Source: Scylla paramamosain
Taxonomy: Eukaryota > Arthropoda > Malacostraca > Decapoda > Portunidae
Assembly: GCF_035594125.1 (NCBI RefSeq)
Contig: NW_026973706.1
Coordinates: 637,501-701,500, forward strand
Direction of reading: 5' to 3'
Length of the DNA stretch: 64,000 nucleotides
The position numbers and the translations under genes were made by a program. The notes beneath the pieces are model-generated. The model saw only the letters and a program-made list of their open reading frames with translations. It searched no databases and was not told where the DNA came from. Position 1 is the first letter of the stretch, and each line of letters begins with the position of its first letter. Below are positions 1 through 11,561 of this stretch, piece after piece.

Positions 1-1602
1 GACGCAGCTTCAAACGCTACAGCCTCAACTGAATGTCTCCTCTTAGGAGACACCAACACACAACGAGTCCTTCGCTCTGATCTGGGTGACAAGTGTATAG
101 TGAAAACAATAGCGCACGCGAACATTGATCTGTTACGTAGCTGGGTAACTGAAAAATTACAAAGTGCTCCCTCTGAATGTGTGATTCTTGGCGGTGTGTA
201 CGATATCCATGAAGAGTTACCCGCTGAAATAATCCTTGATCACCTAGGCTCTTTAATTAGTGATCTCAAAGAAAAAAATAGCGAAATGAAAATTCATGTA
301 TGTCAGGTTGTGCCAGTGCCAGAACCACAGGAATTTCAAGCCAAAGTTAAATACTATAATGAGCGATTAATCGAGTGGGGAGAAGCGAATGGTGTTAACA
401 TTGTTAAAACAGCTCCAGAGTTTATTCTGGGGACTGGATATGTGGATGAATGGTGCTTTGACATAGAGAACAGAAAACCTTGCACATTAAATAGAATGGG
501 TGTCATTAAGTTGCTAAGTGCTCTTGAAAAACAGTGTTCGGGGTTTCACTTATGTAAAAACTGGGCAAGTATCCAGAGGCAGCCAAATGTCTTCCTCAAC
601 ACTCATGGAGACACGCACATTGGTGCCAGACCTCAGCTTCAACATATTCTCACCACATCTATCCCGCCTAACGCAGCCACTCACAAACCTCCACTGCTGC
701 CCACTCCCCAGCACGCAACGTCAACATCGCCAAGAACACAGCCACACTCTTACGCAGCCACTCACAAACCTCCACTGCTGCCCACTCCCCAGCACGCAAC
801 GTCAACATCGCCAAGAACACAGCCACACTCTTACGCTGCAGCAGTAAATAGAAGTCCATCGCACAATGTGGATGCGGGCTGGGGAGAACGGTGGATGACA
901 GGGAGTGCCGATGGCAGCTCCGGTAGATCTCCTGAGTTATTCGAGATTGATTTGGGCCGCCACGATATGGGATCCACTTCCATACATCCCCATGCACCTA
1001 ATGTCACACATTACACTCACCACTATACACCATACGGCACGCTAGATGCACAACCCCAAATAATGCAACACACACAAAACGCTCATCCATACAGACCGCA
1101 CCTTGGACGTTCATATACGAGCACACGTGACATTACGAACAACACGCAATCCAACACACCAATATACACATGTAACACACAACCCCGCGCACCACAAAAT
1201 ATACACCACACACAGCCTCGTGTACCACACTACAATCATTATGCACAATCCCATACACCACACAACGCACATTACACACAGCACCAAGTATCACACAATG
1301 CTCACAATACACAGCTCTTCAGACCTCATAGAAAATACAACTCACAGTCCCACACACTACACAGCACACACTACACACAGCCTTACACACCTCACAACAC
1401 ACACTACACTCGCCCACAAACATTGTACAACTTGCACCACACTGCATACACATCAACACGTGGGAGGTATAGTTATGGCTGTTACAATTGTGGTGGACAC
1501 AACCATCGCCAAGATACATGTCGTTTTGACCACAGACTCAAATGTGAATTATGTCATAGATTAGGACATAAGCAGAAGTTGTGTCACCTTTACACCAAAT
1601 AG
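1..1602 (+). CDS. LINE ORF1, partial: SGNH-hydrolase-like domain plus two CCHC zinc knuckles
   Basis: The reading frame is open from base 1 and ends at TAG 1600-1602; there is no ATG near the left edge, so the N-terminus is cut off. The first 180 residues follow the SGNH/GDSL esterase fold. LLLGDT (bases 43-54) sits in the GDS block I position, ILGGVYDI in the GxND block III position, and TLNRMGV at the end where DxxH would be. The nucleophile Ser is Thr and no block V His is present, so esterase activity is unlikely. A Pro/His/Thr-rich linker follows, containing a perfect 27-residue tandem duplication and a His/Tyr/Thr-rich tract. The C-terminus has two CX2CX4HX4C knuckles (CYNC...C and CELC...C), which probably bind the element RNA. 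Confidence 0.85.
   Translation, partial: DAASNATASTECLLLGDTNTQRVLRSDLGDKCIVKTIAHANIDLLRSWVTEKLQSAPSECVILGGVYDIHEELPAEIILDHLGSLISDLKEKNSEMKIHVCQVVPVPEPQEFQAKVKYYNERLIEWGEANGVNIVKTAPEFILGTGYVDEWCFDIENRKPCTLNRMGVIKLLSALEKQCSGFHLCKNWASIQRQPNVFLNTHGDTHIGARPQLQHILTTSIPPNAATHKPPLLPTPQHATSTSPRTQPHSYAATHKPPLLPTPQHATSTSPRTQPHSYAAAVNRSPSHNVDAGWGERWMTGSADGSSGRSPELFEIDLGRHDMGSTSIHPHAPNVTHYTHHYTPYGTLDAQPQIMQHTQNAHPYRPHLGRSYTSTRDITNNTQSNTPIYTCNTQPRAPQNIHHTQPRVPHYNHYAQSHTPHNAHYTQHQVSHNAHNTQLFRPHRKYNSQSHTLHSTHYTQPYTPHNTHYTRPQTLYNLHHTAYTSTRGRYSYGCYNCGGHNHRQDTCRFDHRLKCELCHRLGHKQKLCHLYTK
673..834 (+). repeat. Perfect 81-bp tandem duplication inside ORF1
   Basis: Two identical 81-bp units (673-753 and 754-834) encode a Pro/His/Thr-rich 27-residue block twice. 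The period is a multiple of three, so the frame is kept. The absence of differences between units implies a recent duplication. Confidence 0.95.
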
Positions 1603-1629
1603 GAACTCGGCGAAGAAGGTAGGGCCAGC

Positions 1630-4488
1630 ATGTCTCCCAAACCAAGGAACAAAATAACAATTGCTCACATTAATGCCCAAAGCTTGTTAGGCTGCAAAGA
1701 GGAGATAGAGCTCCTTGTAAGGGAAAAGGAACTAGATGTACTATGTATTAGTGAGACATGGTTGTGTAACGATTTTCCTGACGATTATATATACATACCC
1801 GAATACAAAGTGTACAGATGCGACAAAGGTAGGGGAGGAGGTGTTTGTATATATATCAGAGATGTATTTACGGTAGTTCCACTCGAAATCGACATTGTAA
1901 GAGCGCAAGGTGTTGAGGACGTGTGGGTGACAGTGCAGAGCAGCAAGTTTCCCAGTGTTATAATTGGCTGCCTGTACCGACACCCAAAAGCTCGCTGTGA
2001 TTCTTATGACTATATAACGGATGTTATTAGATATGTTAGCTTAAAAGATAAGCCATTTTATATTTTAGGAGATTTTAATGACAACGTTTTATGTGATAAT
2101 AGTAAGATGAAGCAAATTATTTTTAACACCAAACTGACACAGGTAATTAGCAAACCCACGACAATCACCCCCACTTCTGCCACCCTCATAGACTTAATAG
2201 TTACCAATAAGACTCAGTCCATATTACACACAGACACAATGCCGTGTCCTGTTGGCGACCACGAGCTCATCAGCGTGACTGTAAACTTAAAAAAGACAAA
2301 GCGTCCACCAGTAGTAAAAACATTTCGTGATCTAACATCTTACTCATCTGAAACAATATGCGATTTACTAAGTCAAGAAACTCAAACGTTGAATAATATA
2401 TTCATAACAGACAATGTTGACACCCAAGTCAATATATTTACGAGCATTTTCAATAACTGTTTAAACAAGTGTGCTCCTCTCGTCACAAGAGAAGTGAGAA
2501 GGCCCTTCGCCCCCTGGATGAACGAGCACTTACGAGCACTGATGCACGAGCGAGATGCAGCACAAATAAATCTTAAAAATGACAGGTCTAACGTAAACCT
2601 ACAGTCCACGTATAAGGAACTTAAAAAAGAAGTGAAAATGTCAATAAAAAAATCTAAATCAGAGTATTATAGCAACAAGCTTGAGAGCAACAGAGGGAAT
2701 AGTGCTGCCACGTGGAAAATATTAAACCAGGTTATCTCCAAAGATATATGCAAAGCTACGCTAGAAATTGATAAAGATGAGGAAACACTGAGAAAGAAAG
2801 TGGAAAGTTTCAATAAATTTTTTGCTAATGTTGGGAAAATTACCTTTGAAAAAACACACCAAAATAGCGAGCATAATCAGAATGTGCCTGTACCCAACAA
2901 CAATAACACCAGCGGTCCATCCTGTAGCATGTTTAGACCCCAGCCAACTGATAGCAATACCATTATATTGATAATAAAACATTTAAAAAACACTTCTTCT
3001 TGTGGCTCTGATAATATCTCACTTCGATTTATAAAAGAATCACTGCCTATAATTATTCCGTATCTTACATGTATAATTAATTCGTCAATTGCAACAGGAA
3101 ATTTCCCAGAATCTTGGAAACACGCTTTAGTAGTACCCATTTTTAAAACAGGAGACGCTATGGAACCGAAAAACTATAGACCCATATCACTTCTTCCAAT
3201 TATCTCAAAAGTTCTTGAAAAGGTTATTGCTGCTCAACTCACCTCACACCTTGAAAGCAATCACCTCCTCAGTGATACGCAACATGGCTTCAGACCTAAG
3301 CTTTCTACAGAAAGCGCTCTGCTTACTCTGTCCAATTCACTATTCGACACTATTGACAGGAGAAACATTTCATTAGTAACGCTGTGTGACTTATCAAAAG
3401 CTTTCGACAGCGTTAATCATGAAATATTATTAAGGAAACTAAGAATGTTAAGAGTCGATTCCTTTTGGTTCCAAAGCTACCTTCTCAAAAGAACTCAGTC
3501 AGTCAAAATAGGTAAACATATTTCTAATAAACTTGAAGTTGCTTATGGTGTTCCTCAAGGATCAGTGCTTGGTCCAATATTGTTTTCTATATTTGTAAAT
3601 GACCTCTCGCAGCACATCCCCGACTGCCAGGTCATACAGTACGCAGATGACACGCAGCTCATCCACACTGGAGAAGTAGCGAATATTCAAGATCTCGTTC
3701 ACAAGGGAGAAGTGGCTCTGTCACAAGCTAAGGCATATTTTCACATGAATGGTTTGCTGCTCAACACGACAAAGACACAATGCATGTTTGTCGGCAGCAG
3801 AGGTCTTATATCTCAGATCCCACCTGACACGTGCCTACAAGTAGATCACACTAACATACTCCCCAGCAGTTCCCTTAAAAACTTGGGTGTATACTTTGAT
3901 TCCCACATGACTTTTAATACTCATATCAAAAAAATAAATAAGAAAATTTTTAGCACAATTTTGAACATAAATAAGAGTAAGGACTGTTTTAATAGGAGGA
4001 CTAGAACTACTCTCATGAACTCGTTAGTGCTAAGCATAATTAATTATGGAATAAAGATTTGGGGAACTGCAAATATCACTCATACACAACAAGTGCAAAA
4101 ACTCCAAAACTTTGCAGCGAAAGTTGCACTAGGCAACGGTGCTAAATTTGATCACGCTACACCTTTTTTAAGAGAATGTGGCTGGCTAAAAGTACACCAA
4201 AAATACAAATACGAATTAGGTATCATTATGTACAACATTACTCATGGTAATATTCCTACCTATTTATTCCCCATGCCGAAAGTGAGTGAGGTGTGTAGTG
4301 TCCCCACCAGACAACAGCACAACATGTATGAACCAAAGACTAACACCTGTACTGGAGCGAGATCACTACTGGCTGCTGGACCAAGATTCTGGAACAGCCT
4401 TCCTCCTCATATAAGGAATGCACCCTCCATTAGAACTTATAAAAAATTACTGCACACTTATCTATTCAACAAACAATTCAGTGTGTAA
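1630..4488 (+). CDS. LINE ORF2: APE-type endonuclease and reverse transcriptase, intact
   Basis: The 952-residue protein nicks the target and copies the element RNA. Endonuclease residues visible near the N-terminus are Asn15 (HINAQS), Glu42 (SETWL), Tyr116 (CLYRHP), Asp148/Asn150 (GDFN), Asp188 and Asp210-His211 (GDHELISV). The RT palm follows: NYRPISLLP, motif A DLSKAFD (Asp587), motif [14 protein letters not shown] and motif C QYADDTQL (YADD 671-674). A thumb/C-terminal part ends in LPPHIRNAPSIRTYKKLL. All catalytic residues are present. The ATG at 1630 starts 27 bp after the ORF1 stop in the same frame. CR1-like by overall layout; a Jockey relative cannot be excluded. Confidence 0.9.
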   Translation: MSPKPRNKITIAHINAQSLLGCKEEIELLVREKELDVLCISETWLCNDFPDDYIYIPEYKVYRCDKGRGGGVCIYIRDVFTVVPLEIDIVRAQGVEDVWVTVQSSKFPSVIIGCLYRHPKARCDSYDYITDVIRYVSLKDKPFYILGDFNDNVLCDNSKMKQIIFNTKLTQVISKPTTITPTSATLIDLIVTNKTQSILHTDTMPCPVGDHELISVTVNLKKTKRPPVVKTFRDLTSYSSETICDLLSQETQTLNNIFITDNVDTQVNIFTSIFNNCLNKCAPLVTREVRRPFAPWMNEHLRALMHERDAAQINLKNDRSNVNLQSTYKELKKEVKMSIKKSKSEYYSNKLESNRGNSAATWKILNQVISKDICKATLEIDKDEETLRKKVESFNKFFANVGKITFEKTHQNSEHNQNVPVPNNNNTSGPSCSMFRPQPTDSNTIILIIKHLKNTSSCGSDNISLRFIKESLPIIIPYLTCIINSSIATGNFPESWKHALVVPIFKTGDAMEPKNYRPISLLPIISKVLEKVIAAQLTSHLESNHLLSDTQHGFRPKLSTESALLTLSNSLFDTIDRRNISLVTLCDLSKAFDSVNHEILLRKLRMLRVDSFWFQSYLLKRTQSVKIGKHISNKLEVAYGVPQGSVLGPILFSIFVNDLSQHIPDCQVIQYADDTQLIHTGEVANIQDLVHKGEVALSQAKAYFHMNGLLLNTTKTQCMFVGSRGLISQIPPDTCLQVDHTNILPSSSLKNLGVYFDSHMTFNTHIKKINKKIFSTILNINKSKDCFNRRTRTTLMNSLVLSIINYGIKIWGTANITHTQQVQKLQNFAAKVALGNGAKFDHATPFLRECGWLKVHQKYKYELGIIMYNITHGNIPTYLFPMPKVSEVCSVPTRQQHNMYEPKTNTCTGARSLLAAGPRFWNSLPPHIRNAPSIRTYKKLLHTYLFNKQFSV

Positions 4489-4822
4489 ACCACCAACACA
4501 ACTTTCTTACATGGACTTTTATACTTCGCAATGTGAGGGGCAAATTTAACTTATTATAGGCTGACTTACGATTTTTAATCTTTTATTTGTAGCTATTTTA
4601 TTTTTATCTGTTATTTTACTTACATTTTATTCTTTGTATTTTACATTTTAGCATCTATTTTAACCATAATTCTATCTTCGTAATAACGTGCACCAGTCAT
4701 GAGATGGTGTGAAGACAATATGTAGATTATGTATCAGAGTGGACATGACTGCACTCAAATTGCATGTCTTAATCTGTTATATGTACGTAAGAATAACCAT
4801 TGTATAATGGAATAAATATCTA

Positions 4823-4826
<4 letters not shown>
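4489..4826 (+). other. LINE 3' UTR with AATAAA and (ATCT)n tail
   Basis: AT-rich, non-coding. The AATAAA at 4811-4816 leads directly into three ATCT units, which probably seeded the following (CT)n expansion. Confidence 0.75.

Positions 4827-4911
<85 letters not shown>
4827..4911. repeat. (CT)n microsatellite
   Basis: About 85 bp of pure CT, continuous with the LINE tail. The following ~180 bp (4912-5094) shows no gene. Confidence 0.95.
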
Positions 4912-4915
<4 letters not shown>

Positions 4916-5093
4916 CAACGTTGCAATAGAAGGTCTTTCTTGAACGAGGAGGAGGATGAAGGAAAAGGAGATGAATGCAATTATTGGTCGAGTTTATAAA
5001 AGAAAAGAAAAATGCTGAGTTGATTGCAGTTAAAGTCTCGTTTTGATCCTAGTTTGATTTTCCCTCACAATTCTTCACTCCTTGTTTACTAGC

Positions 5094-5094
<1 letters not shown>

Positions 5095-5179
<85 letters not shown>

Positions 5180-5440
5180 ACCGCCACCACCACCACCACC
5201 ACCACCACCACCATGATCACCACACGCCTTCTGCTCTTGCTCGTTAAACACCCAACAGGAGGAGGAGGAGGAGGAGGAGGAGGAGGAGGAGGAGGAGGAG
5301 GGGGAGGAGGAGGAGGAGGCTATAGATGACAAAGAGGAAAGAGTAGATGATCTAGAACAGGAATGACGTAAGGAAGAAATGGAGTTGGCAGCGTGGAGGA
5401 AGAGGAGGAGGAGGAGGAGGAGGAGGAGGAGGACGAGGAG
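5095..5440. repeat. (AC)n, (CCA)n and (GGA)n tracts
   Basis: Consecutive tracts: AC 5095-5178, CCA 5178-5213, GGA 5258-5319 and GGA about 5396-5440, separated by short unique spacers. Confidence 0.9.
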
Positions 5441-5544
5441 GTAGATGAAAATGAGGAGAAAGATGAGGAGGACCCGGCTTAATGAGGAGGGAGGAGTGGG
5501 CGCCTTAGAAAGAAATGAGAAATTTGGCCTCTTGATTGCGAATG

Positions 5545-5548
<4 letters not shown>

Positions 5549-5636
<88 letters not shown>
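5549..5636. repeat. (GA)n microsatellite
   Basis: An uninterrupted GA tract of 88 bp. Confidence 0.95.
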
Positions 5637-5640
<4 letters not shown>

Positions 5641-5737
5641 GTTATTTATTTCCATTTGTCGATTCATAACACACGGAAAATTGAGCGAATATTTAAAAAG
5701 TTGACAAGAGGAATAACATAATGTAACTTATGTGACT

Positions 5738-6115
5738 GTTGTTGTTGTTGTTGTTGTTGTTGCTGTTGTGGTGGTGGTAGCGGGAGTAGTAGTAGTAGTG
5801 GTGATGGAGGTCATGGTGGTGGTGGTGGTGGTAGTAGTAGTGGCGATGGCGGTCATGCTGGTGGTGGTGGTGGTGGTGGTAGTAGTAGTGGTGATGGAGG
5901 TCATGATGGTGGTGGTGGTGGTGGTGGTGGTGGTGGTGGTAGTAGTAGTAGTAGTGGTGATAGAGGTCATGGTGGTGGTGGTGGTGGTGGTGGTAGTAGT
6001 AGTAGTAGTGGTGATGGAGGTCATGGTGGTGGTGGTGGTGGTGGTGGTAGTAGTAGTAGTAGTGGTGATGGAGATCATGGTGGTGGTGGTGGTGGTGGCG
6101 GTGGTAGTGTTTATA
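5738..6115. repeat. GTT/GGT/AGT trinucleotide minisatellite
   Basis: A long stretch of GTN triplets holds six copies of a core close to GTGATGGAGGTCATG, starting near 5800, 5842, 5890, 5956, 6010 and 6064. All spacings are multiples of three, so the minus strand can be read as His/Tyr runs and the plus strand as Val runs. I regard those readings as repeat artefacts, not proteins. Confidence 0.9.
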
Positions 6116-6359
6116 TTCACACTCACTGCCTGCCATCCTCCTTTGTGTGCGTGTAAACAGACCTTTTTATTCATTTATTTTCTCTCTCTCTAGCAATTAG
6201 ACTCCCATGTTGCTGTGGCTTACATCTGTCAGTCAGTCAGTCAAGCAATCAATCTCAAGCACCCTGAAAGTCTAAAGCATTACTGAAAACCGTCTTGGTC
6301 TTCATCGTTACCTAAATGAGGAGTGATAGAAGAGAAACAGAAAAGAGGACAGTAAATAA

Positions 6360-6858
<499 letters not shown>

Positions 6859-6859
6859 A

Positions 6860-7813
6860 ATGATAAAGCCTAAGAAGAAGAAGAAGAAGGGAAAGAAGAC
6901 AATAAAATTAAGAGACAGTTATGAGAAAGCCGACGAACAACAAGAGGAATAGTAAGAGAAGCACCATTCTTAACCTCCTCCTAAAAAAGGAGATTTGTAA
7001 AGAAAAAGCCTAAAGGGAAGAGTCAGGAGAAAAGGCCAAAAGGAGATATTTATCAGGAAAAGGTCTATGAAGAAGAGGAAGACAAGCAGAAAAAGAAGTC
7101 ATTTAGAAGAATGCCGACGAAGAAGAGGAAAAGGAAGAGGAAGGGAAGAAGACCAAAAACAAGACATTTATAAGAATAAAATTTGGAAAAAAGGGGAAGG
7201 GAAAAAAACATTTTAAAAGAAAGCCAACGAAGAAGAAGAACAAGAAGAAGAAAAGAAAAGAAAAGAAAAGAAAGGAAAAGAAAAGAAAAAGAAAAAAGAA
7301 GAAGAAGAAATCAAAACGAACACATGAAAACAACAACAATAACCAACAACAGCAACGAACAAGTAGATGAAGAAGAAGAATATAAAAAAAGAGACATTTA
7401 CAAGAAAAAAAAGACATTTACAAGCCAACGAAGCAAAAGAAAGTGGAAGAAAAAAAAACGAATAAAAAATGTATAAGAACAAGGCCAAGGAAAAGAGGAA
7501 GAGGAAGAGAAGTAACCCAGAATACATTTACCCCCCAAAAAATAAAATAAAATAAAAAGGAAAAGAAAAAGCCAACGAAGAAAGGAAAGAGGAAGAGGAA
7601 AACAATAAGCCCAGAAGATACGAGTATATATAAGAAGTAACCCTGAGAAGAGGAGGAGGAGGAGGAGGAGGAGGAGAAGGAAAAAGAGAGGAGGGAATCC
7701 AAATCAACATGAACACTTTAAAACTCTTACTCGACTTGGTGATAATAAAACAATAAAAACTCAAGTCTCAATTTTCTGCGAATGAGGAGGAGGAGAAGTA
7801 GGAGGTGGAAGAG

Positions 7814-7863
<50 letters not shown>

Positions 7864-8560
7864 GGAGGAGGAGAGCGAGAACAGTGATAGCTAGGATAAA
7901 CAGTGAATACTAAAACAACAAGATAGACGATGAGAAAGACAATGAAGAAAAGGAAGAAGAGGAGGAGGGATAAGAAGAAAAGATTGAAACATCCTCAAAC
8001 ATTTTATCATACTTGAAGATTATTTACATTGTGACTATTTAAAGTACATGAAGAAAATAAGGTGCCAATAGTCCATATAAAGCATTTTTTTATTTTATTT
8101 GGCCAAAACAACAACAAAAAAAAAAAAAGAGAAAATAAGAGGAGAAAGAGGAGGGGAGGAAAATGAAAACGACGAAGATGGCAAGGATGAGGAGTGAACA
8201 GAACAAGAAGGAGAAGAGAGACGATGAGAGAAACAAGGAAGATGAGGAGGAGGAGGAATAAGAAGAAAAAAAAAAAAAGGAGGCTGAAAACGATAATAGC
8301 AACGAACAGTACAATGACTGAAAAGACAAGAAGAGACGATGAAACAGACAAAGAAGAGGAAGAGGAGGAAGAAGAAGAAGAGAACGAGGATGAAAACGAT
8401 GATAAAGATTAACAATAAACAGAACAATGAAAGAAAAGACAAGGAGACGATGAAAGAGACAAGGAAGAAGAAAAGGAGGAGGAGGAGGAGGAGGAGGAGG
8501 AGGAGGAAGACAGGAAGAAAGAGGAATCGCTGCTCTCTCACAGGTCGTTTGGCAAATTGA
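6860..8560. repeat. Purine-rich tract of about 1.7 kb (GA, GAA, GGA)
   Basis: The plus strand is strongly biased to A and G, with GAA, GAAA and GGA runs (for example 7649-7680, 7785-7875 and 8480-8510) and only short pyrimidine interruptions. Open frames across it encode only Lys/Arg/Glu or Ser/Phe/Leu runs and are not genes. Confidence 0.85.
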
Positions 8561-8751
8561 TTGAGGCTGGAAATCGTGATATGATCTTTCTCCCTATCCT
8601 CTGTCTTCCTCCTCTCCCTCTCCTTCCTCTCCTTCCTTCCTTTCTCCCTCCATTTCTTCTTCTCCATGGAACAGAGACCACCACCATCACCATCTTTACC
8701 TCATTCCCATCTTCCTCTATCTCCCTTTTCTCGTTACCTGCCCTCTTTTCT

Positions 8752-8758
<7 letters not shown>

Positions 8759-8840
<82 letters not shown>

Positions 8841-8963
8841 TCCCTTTCTCGCCTTACCGCGTTGATACGTCTCTTTGAGCGTATATGTCCCTTCTCGACG
8901 TTCCTTTTTGCTTGGGTCAAAATAGGAGGAGAAGGAGGAGGAGGAGGAGGAGGAGGAGGAGGG
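8759..8963. repeat. (CT)n and (GGA)n tracts
   Basis: CT 8759-8834 with one slip near 8802, then GGA 8923-8963. Spacers carry no recognisable gene. Confidence 0.9.
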
Positions 8964-9011
8964 ATGCATTTAGTCCTGTTTCTGAGGGTATGTCTGCGGA
9001 AAGTCTTCTCC

Positions 9012-9030
9012 AGTAGTAGTAGTAGTAATA

Positions 9031-9083
<53 letters not shown>

Positions 9084-9205
9084 GGTGGTGGTGGCAGTGG
9101 TGGCAGTGATAGTGGTGGTGGCGGTGATGGTGGTGGTGGTGGTGGTGGTGGTGGCGGTGGTAGTGGTAGCGGTGGTAGCGGTGGTGTTGGTGGCGATGGT
9201 GGTTT
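9012..9205. repeat. AGT/GGT trinucleotide tract
   Basis: Alternating AGT and GGT triplets. The AT-rich stretch after it (about 9206-9538) shows nothing I can name. Confidence 0.9.
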
Positions 9206-9538
9206 AAGGTTTTTATAAGGTTTTATAAGGTTCAGTACAAATATGAAAATGCATAAGGCATATTCTGCCGAGCCGAAGCTCCCTGGCAGAAAGACGATGA
9301 AGTTCGGGTGATTCACTCAGCACTGACTGGCAACACACAAATAATATAGGTGATTATAATTATAGAAGTAATAATCAGTAAATTTGACAATATTTTTATA
9401 ATAAAAGAGCAAACTAGTAACAAAGAAAATACATAAACATAAATACCTTGAACTTTCTTTTGCTATTATATGCTAAAGAACCATTTTTAAATTATAGTTG
9501 TAGAAAGTAATGGCAGGTAGAATCAAATCATTATTTGG

Positions 9539-10038
<500 letters not shown>

Positions 10039-10120
10039 TGGTGGGTGGTGGTGACAATAACGATAATGCGTGGTGTAGTAGGAGTGTTTCTCTGAGAGAG
10101 CATGAAGAATGGAACAATTG

Positions 10121-10352
10121 GACGGAAGAGAAGAGAAGAGAAGAGAAGAGAAGAGAAGAAGAGAGAAAAGAAGAGAAGAGAAATAACGAAAGAAAATGAC
10201 TAAACATACATAACATACACACGTACATACGGACAATGCGCGCTGGTCTATTGTTACGTCATCGTCAGCAATATCATCGTCATCATCATCATTATCATCA
10301 TCATCACGATCATTGTTGTCACCATCACTATCATCATCACCATCATCATTAT

Positions 10353-10395
<43 letters not shown>

Positions 10396-10415
10396 ACACA
10401 CACACACACACACAC
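10121..10415. repeat. (GAAGA)n, (ATC)n and (AC)n tracts
   Basis: GAAGA-type repeats 10121-10185, CAT/ATC triplets 10261-10350 and AC 10360-10415 with one slip near 10394. The AC tract borders the 5' end of a truncated LINE. Confidence 0.85.
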
Positions 10416-10717
10416 CGAGAGGCTCTGGAGAAGTTTGGAAGGGGACTACTGCATCATCCACGTCTCAGACACATGCTGCCGCCTGACGCGCCTCGCCCGA
10501 TCCGTGCCACCAGACACCACAACAAGATAACGCCCCTAAAGGCGCCGCGCACGGACCGATACAGACTCAATGCGATTCCCACCATGGTGCGAGCCATCAA
10601 TCAATAGTCCCTTCTAGATTAGACTTACCTGTAGCATTAATGTTAAGTATTTCCCCACCCCCTATGTACATTTTCACTTTGTTAACTGCCTAAATAATAA
10701 ACCGCTTATTATTATAT

Positions 10718-10721
<4 letters not shown>
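10416..10721 (+). mobile_element. 5'-truncated LINE 3' end inserted in (AC)n, copy 1
   Basis: A 63-residue open C-terminus (LLHHPRLRHMLPP, TDRYRLNAIPTMVRAINQ, stop 10605-10607) has the look of a LINE ORF2 tail (basic, ending RYR..IPxxVR). A 3' UTR with AATAAACC and an (ATT)n tail follows. The piece is flanked by (AC)n on both sides (10360-10415 and 10722-10800). The last 75 bp match copy 2 at 11479-11565. Insertion into AC repeats is known for mino-type elements of the R1 clade; membership of that clade is inference. Confidence 0.65.
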
Positions 10722-10803
<82 letters not shown>

Positions 10804-10807
10804 GTTT

Positions 10808-10877
<70 letters not shown>
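10722..10877. repeat. (AC)n and (CT)n tracts
   Basis: AC 10722-10800 directly after the LINE tail, then CT 10809-10877. Confidence 0.95.
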
Positions 10878-10879
<2 letters not shown>

Positions 10880-10960
10880 ACGCTGTCTTGTGATATATTA
10901 TTCTTTTCATTGAATTATTTTTTGTTCATGTATTTCCAGAAAGAGTAATGTAGATAGATA

Positions 10961-10965
10961 ATGAC

Positions 10966-11034
<69 letters not shown>

Positions 11035-11042
11035 TAGATGAC

Positions 11043-11104
<62 letters not shown>

Positions 11105-11111
11105 AGATGAC

Positions 11112-11191
<80 letters not shown>

Positions 11192-11213
11192 AGATGACAA
11201 CAAGAGAGAGAGA

Positions 11214-11281
<68 letters not shown>
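10961..11281. repeat. Higher-order (GA)n array with CTAGATGACAACA spacers
   Basis: Four blocks of pure GA (10971-11032, 11047-11101, 11117-11189, 11204-11281) are each preceded by a conserved spacer CTAGATGACAACAA (first copy variant, GATAATGACAACAA). Units are about 69-87 bp. The spacer is conserved although GA length varies. Confidence 0.9.
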
Positions 11282-11282
<1 letters not shown>

Positions 11283-11397
11283 TACTTAATACAGAAGTTG
11301 GTGAAGGCAGGAACAGACTCATATCCACGAAAAAGAACTCTGAGCTCTTTCCATAGGGGACGGCCGGCTGTCTCCAGAGACCAGCAGCAGACTGCAC

Positions 11398-11400
<3 letters not shown>

Positions 11401-11479
<79 letters not shown>
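11401..11479. repeat. (AC)n microsatellite
   Basis: 79 bp of AC that abuts the 5' edge of LINE 3'-end copy 2. Confidence 0.95.
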
Positions 11480-11480
<1 letters not shown>

Positions 11481-11561
11481 GTATTTCCCCATCCCCAATG
11501 TACATTTTCAGTTTGTTGACTGCCTAAAGAATAAACCGTTTATTATTATTATTATTATTAT

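Larger units (their letters stand above)
1..4826 (+). mobile_element. CR1-like non-LTR retrotransposon (LINE), 5' end outside window
   Basis: This two-ORF LINE has an SGNH-like/zinc-knuckle ORF1 and an endonuclease-reverse transcriptase ORF2. ORF2 is followed by about 330 bp of AT-rich 3' UTR, an AATAAA at 4811-4816 and a short (ATCT)n tail that runs into a long (CT)n tract. An esterase-like ORF1 and a microsatellite-like tail instead of poly(A) are typical of the CR1/L2 group. ORF1 is open to the first base, so the true 5' end and any target duplication lie outside. ORF2 has no stop or frameshift, so this copy may be young. The clade is inferred from domain layout, not from a tree. Confidence 0.88.

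Noticed and set aside
5693..6193. Long frames on both strands encoding His/Tyr, Thr or Val runs
   Set aside because: They are produced by the GTN triplet minisatellite; no non-repeat domain or conserved start.
10236..10607. Single 123-codon gene with His-rich start
   Set aside because: The first 60 codons are ATC and AC repeats; only the last 63 codons are real, as a LINE C-terminus.
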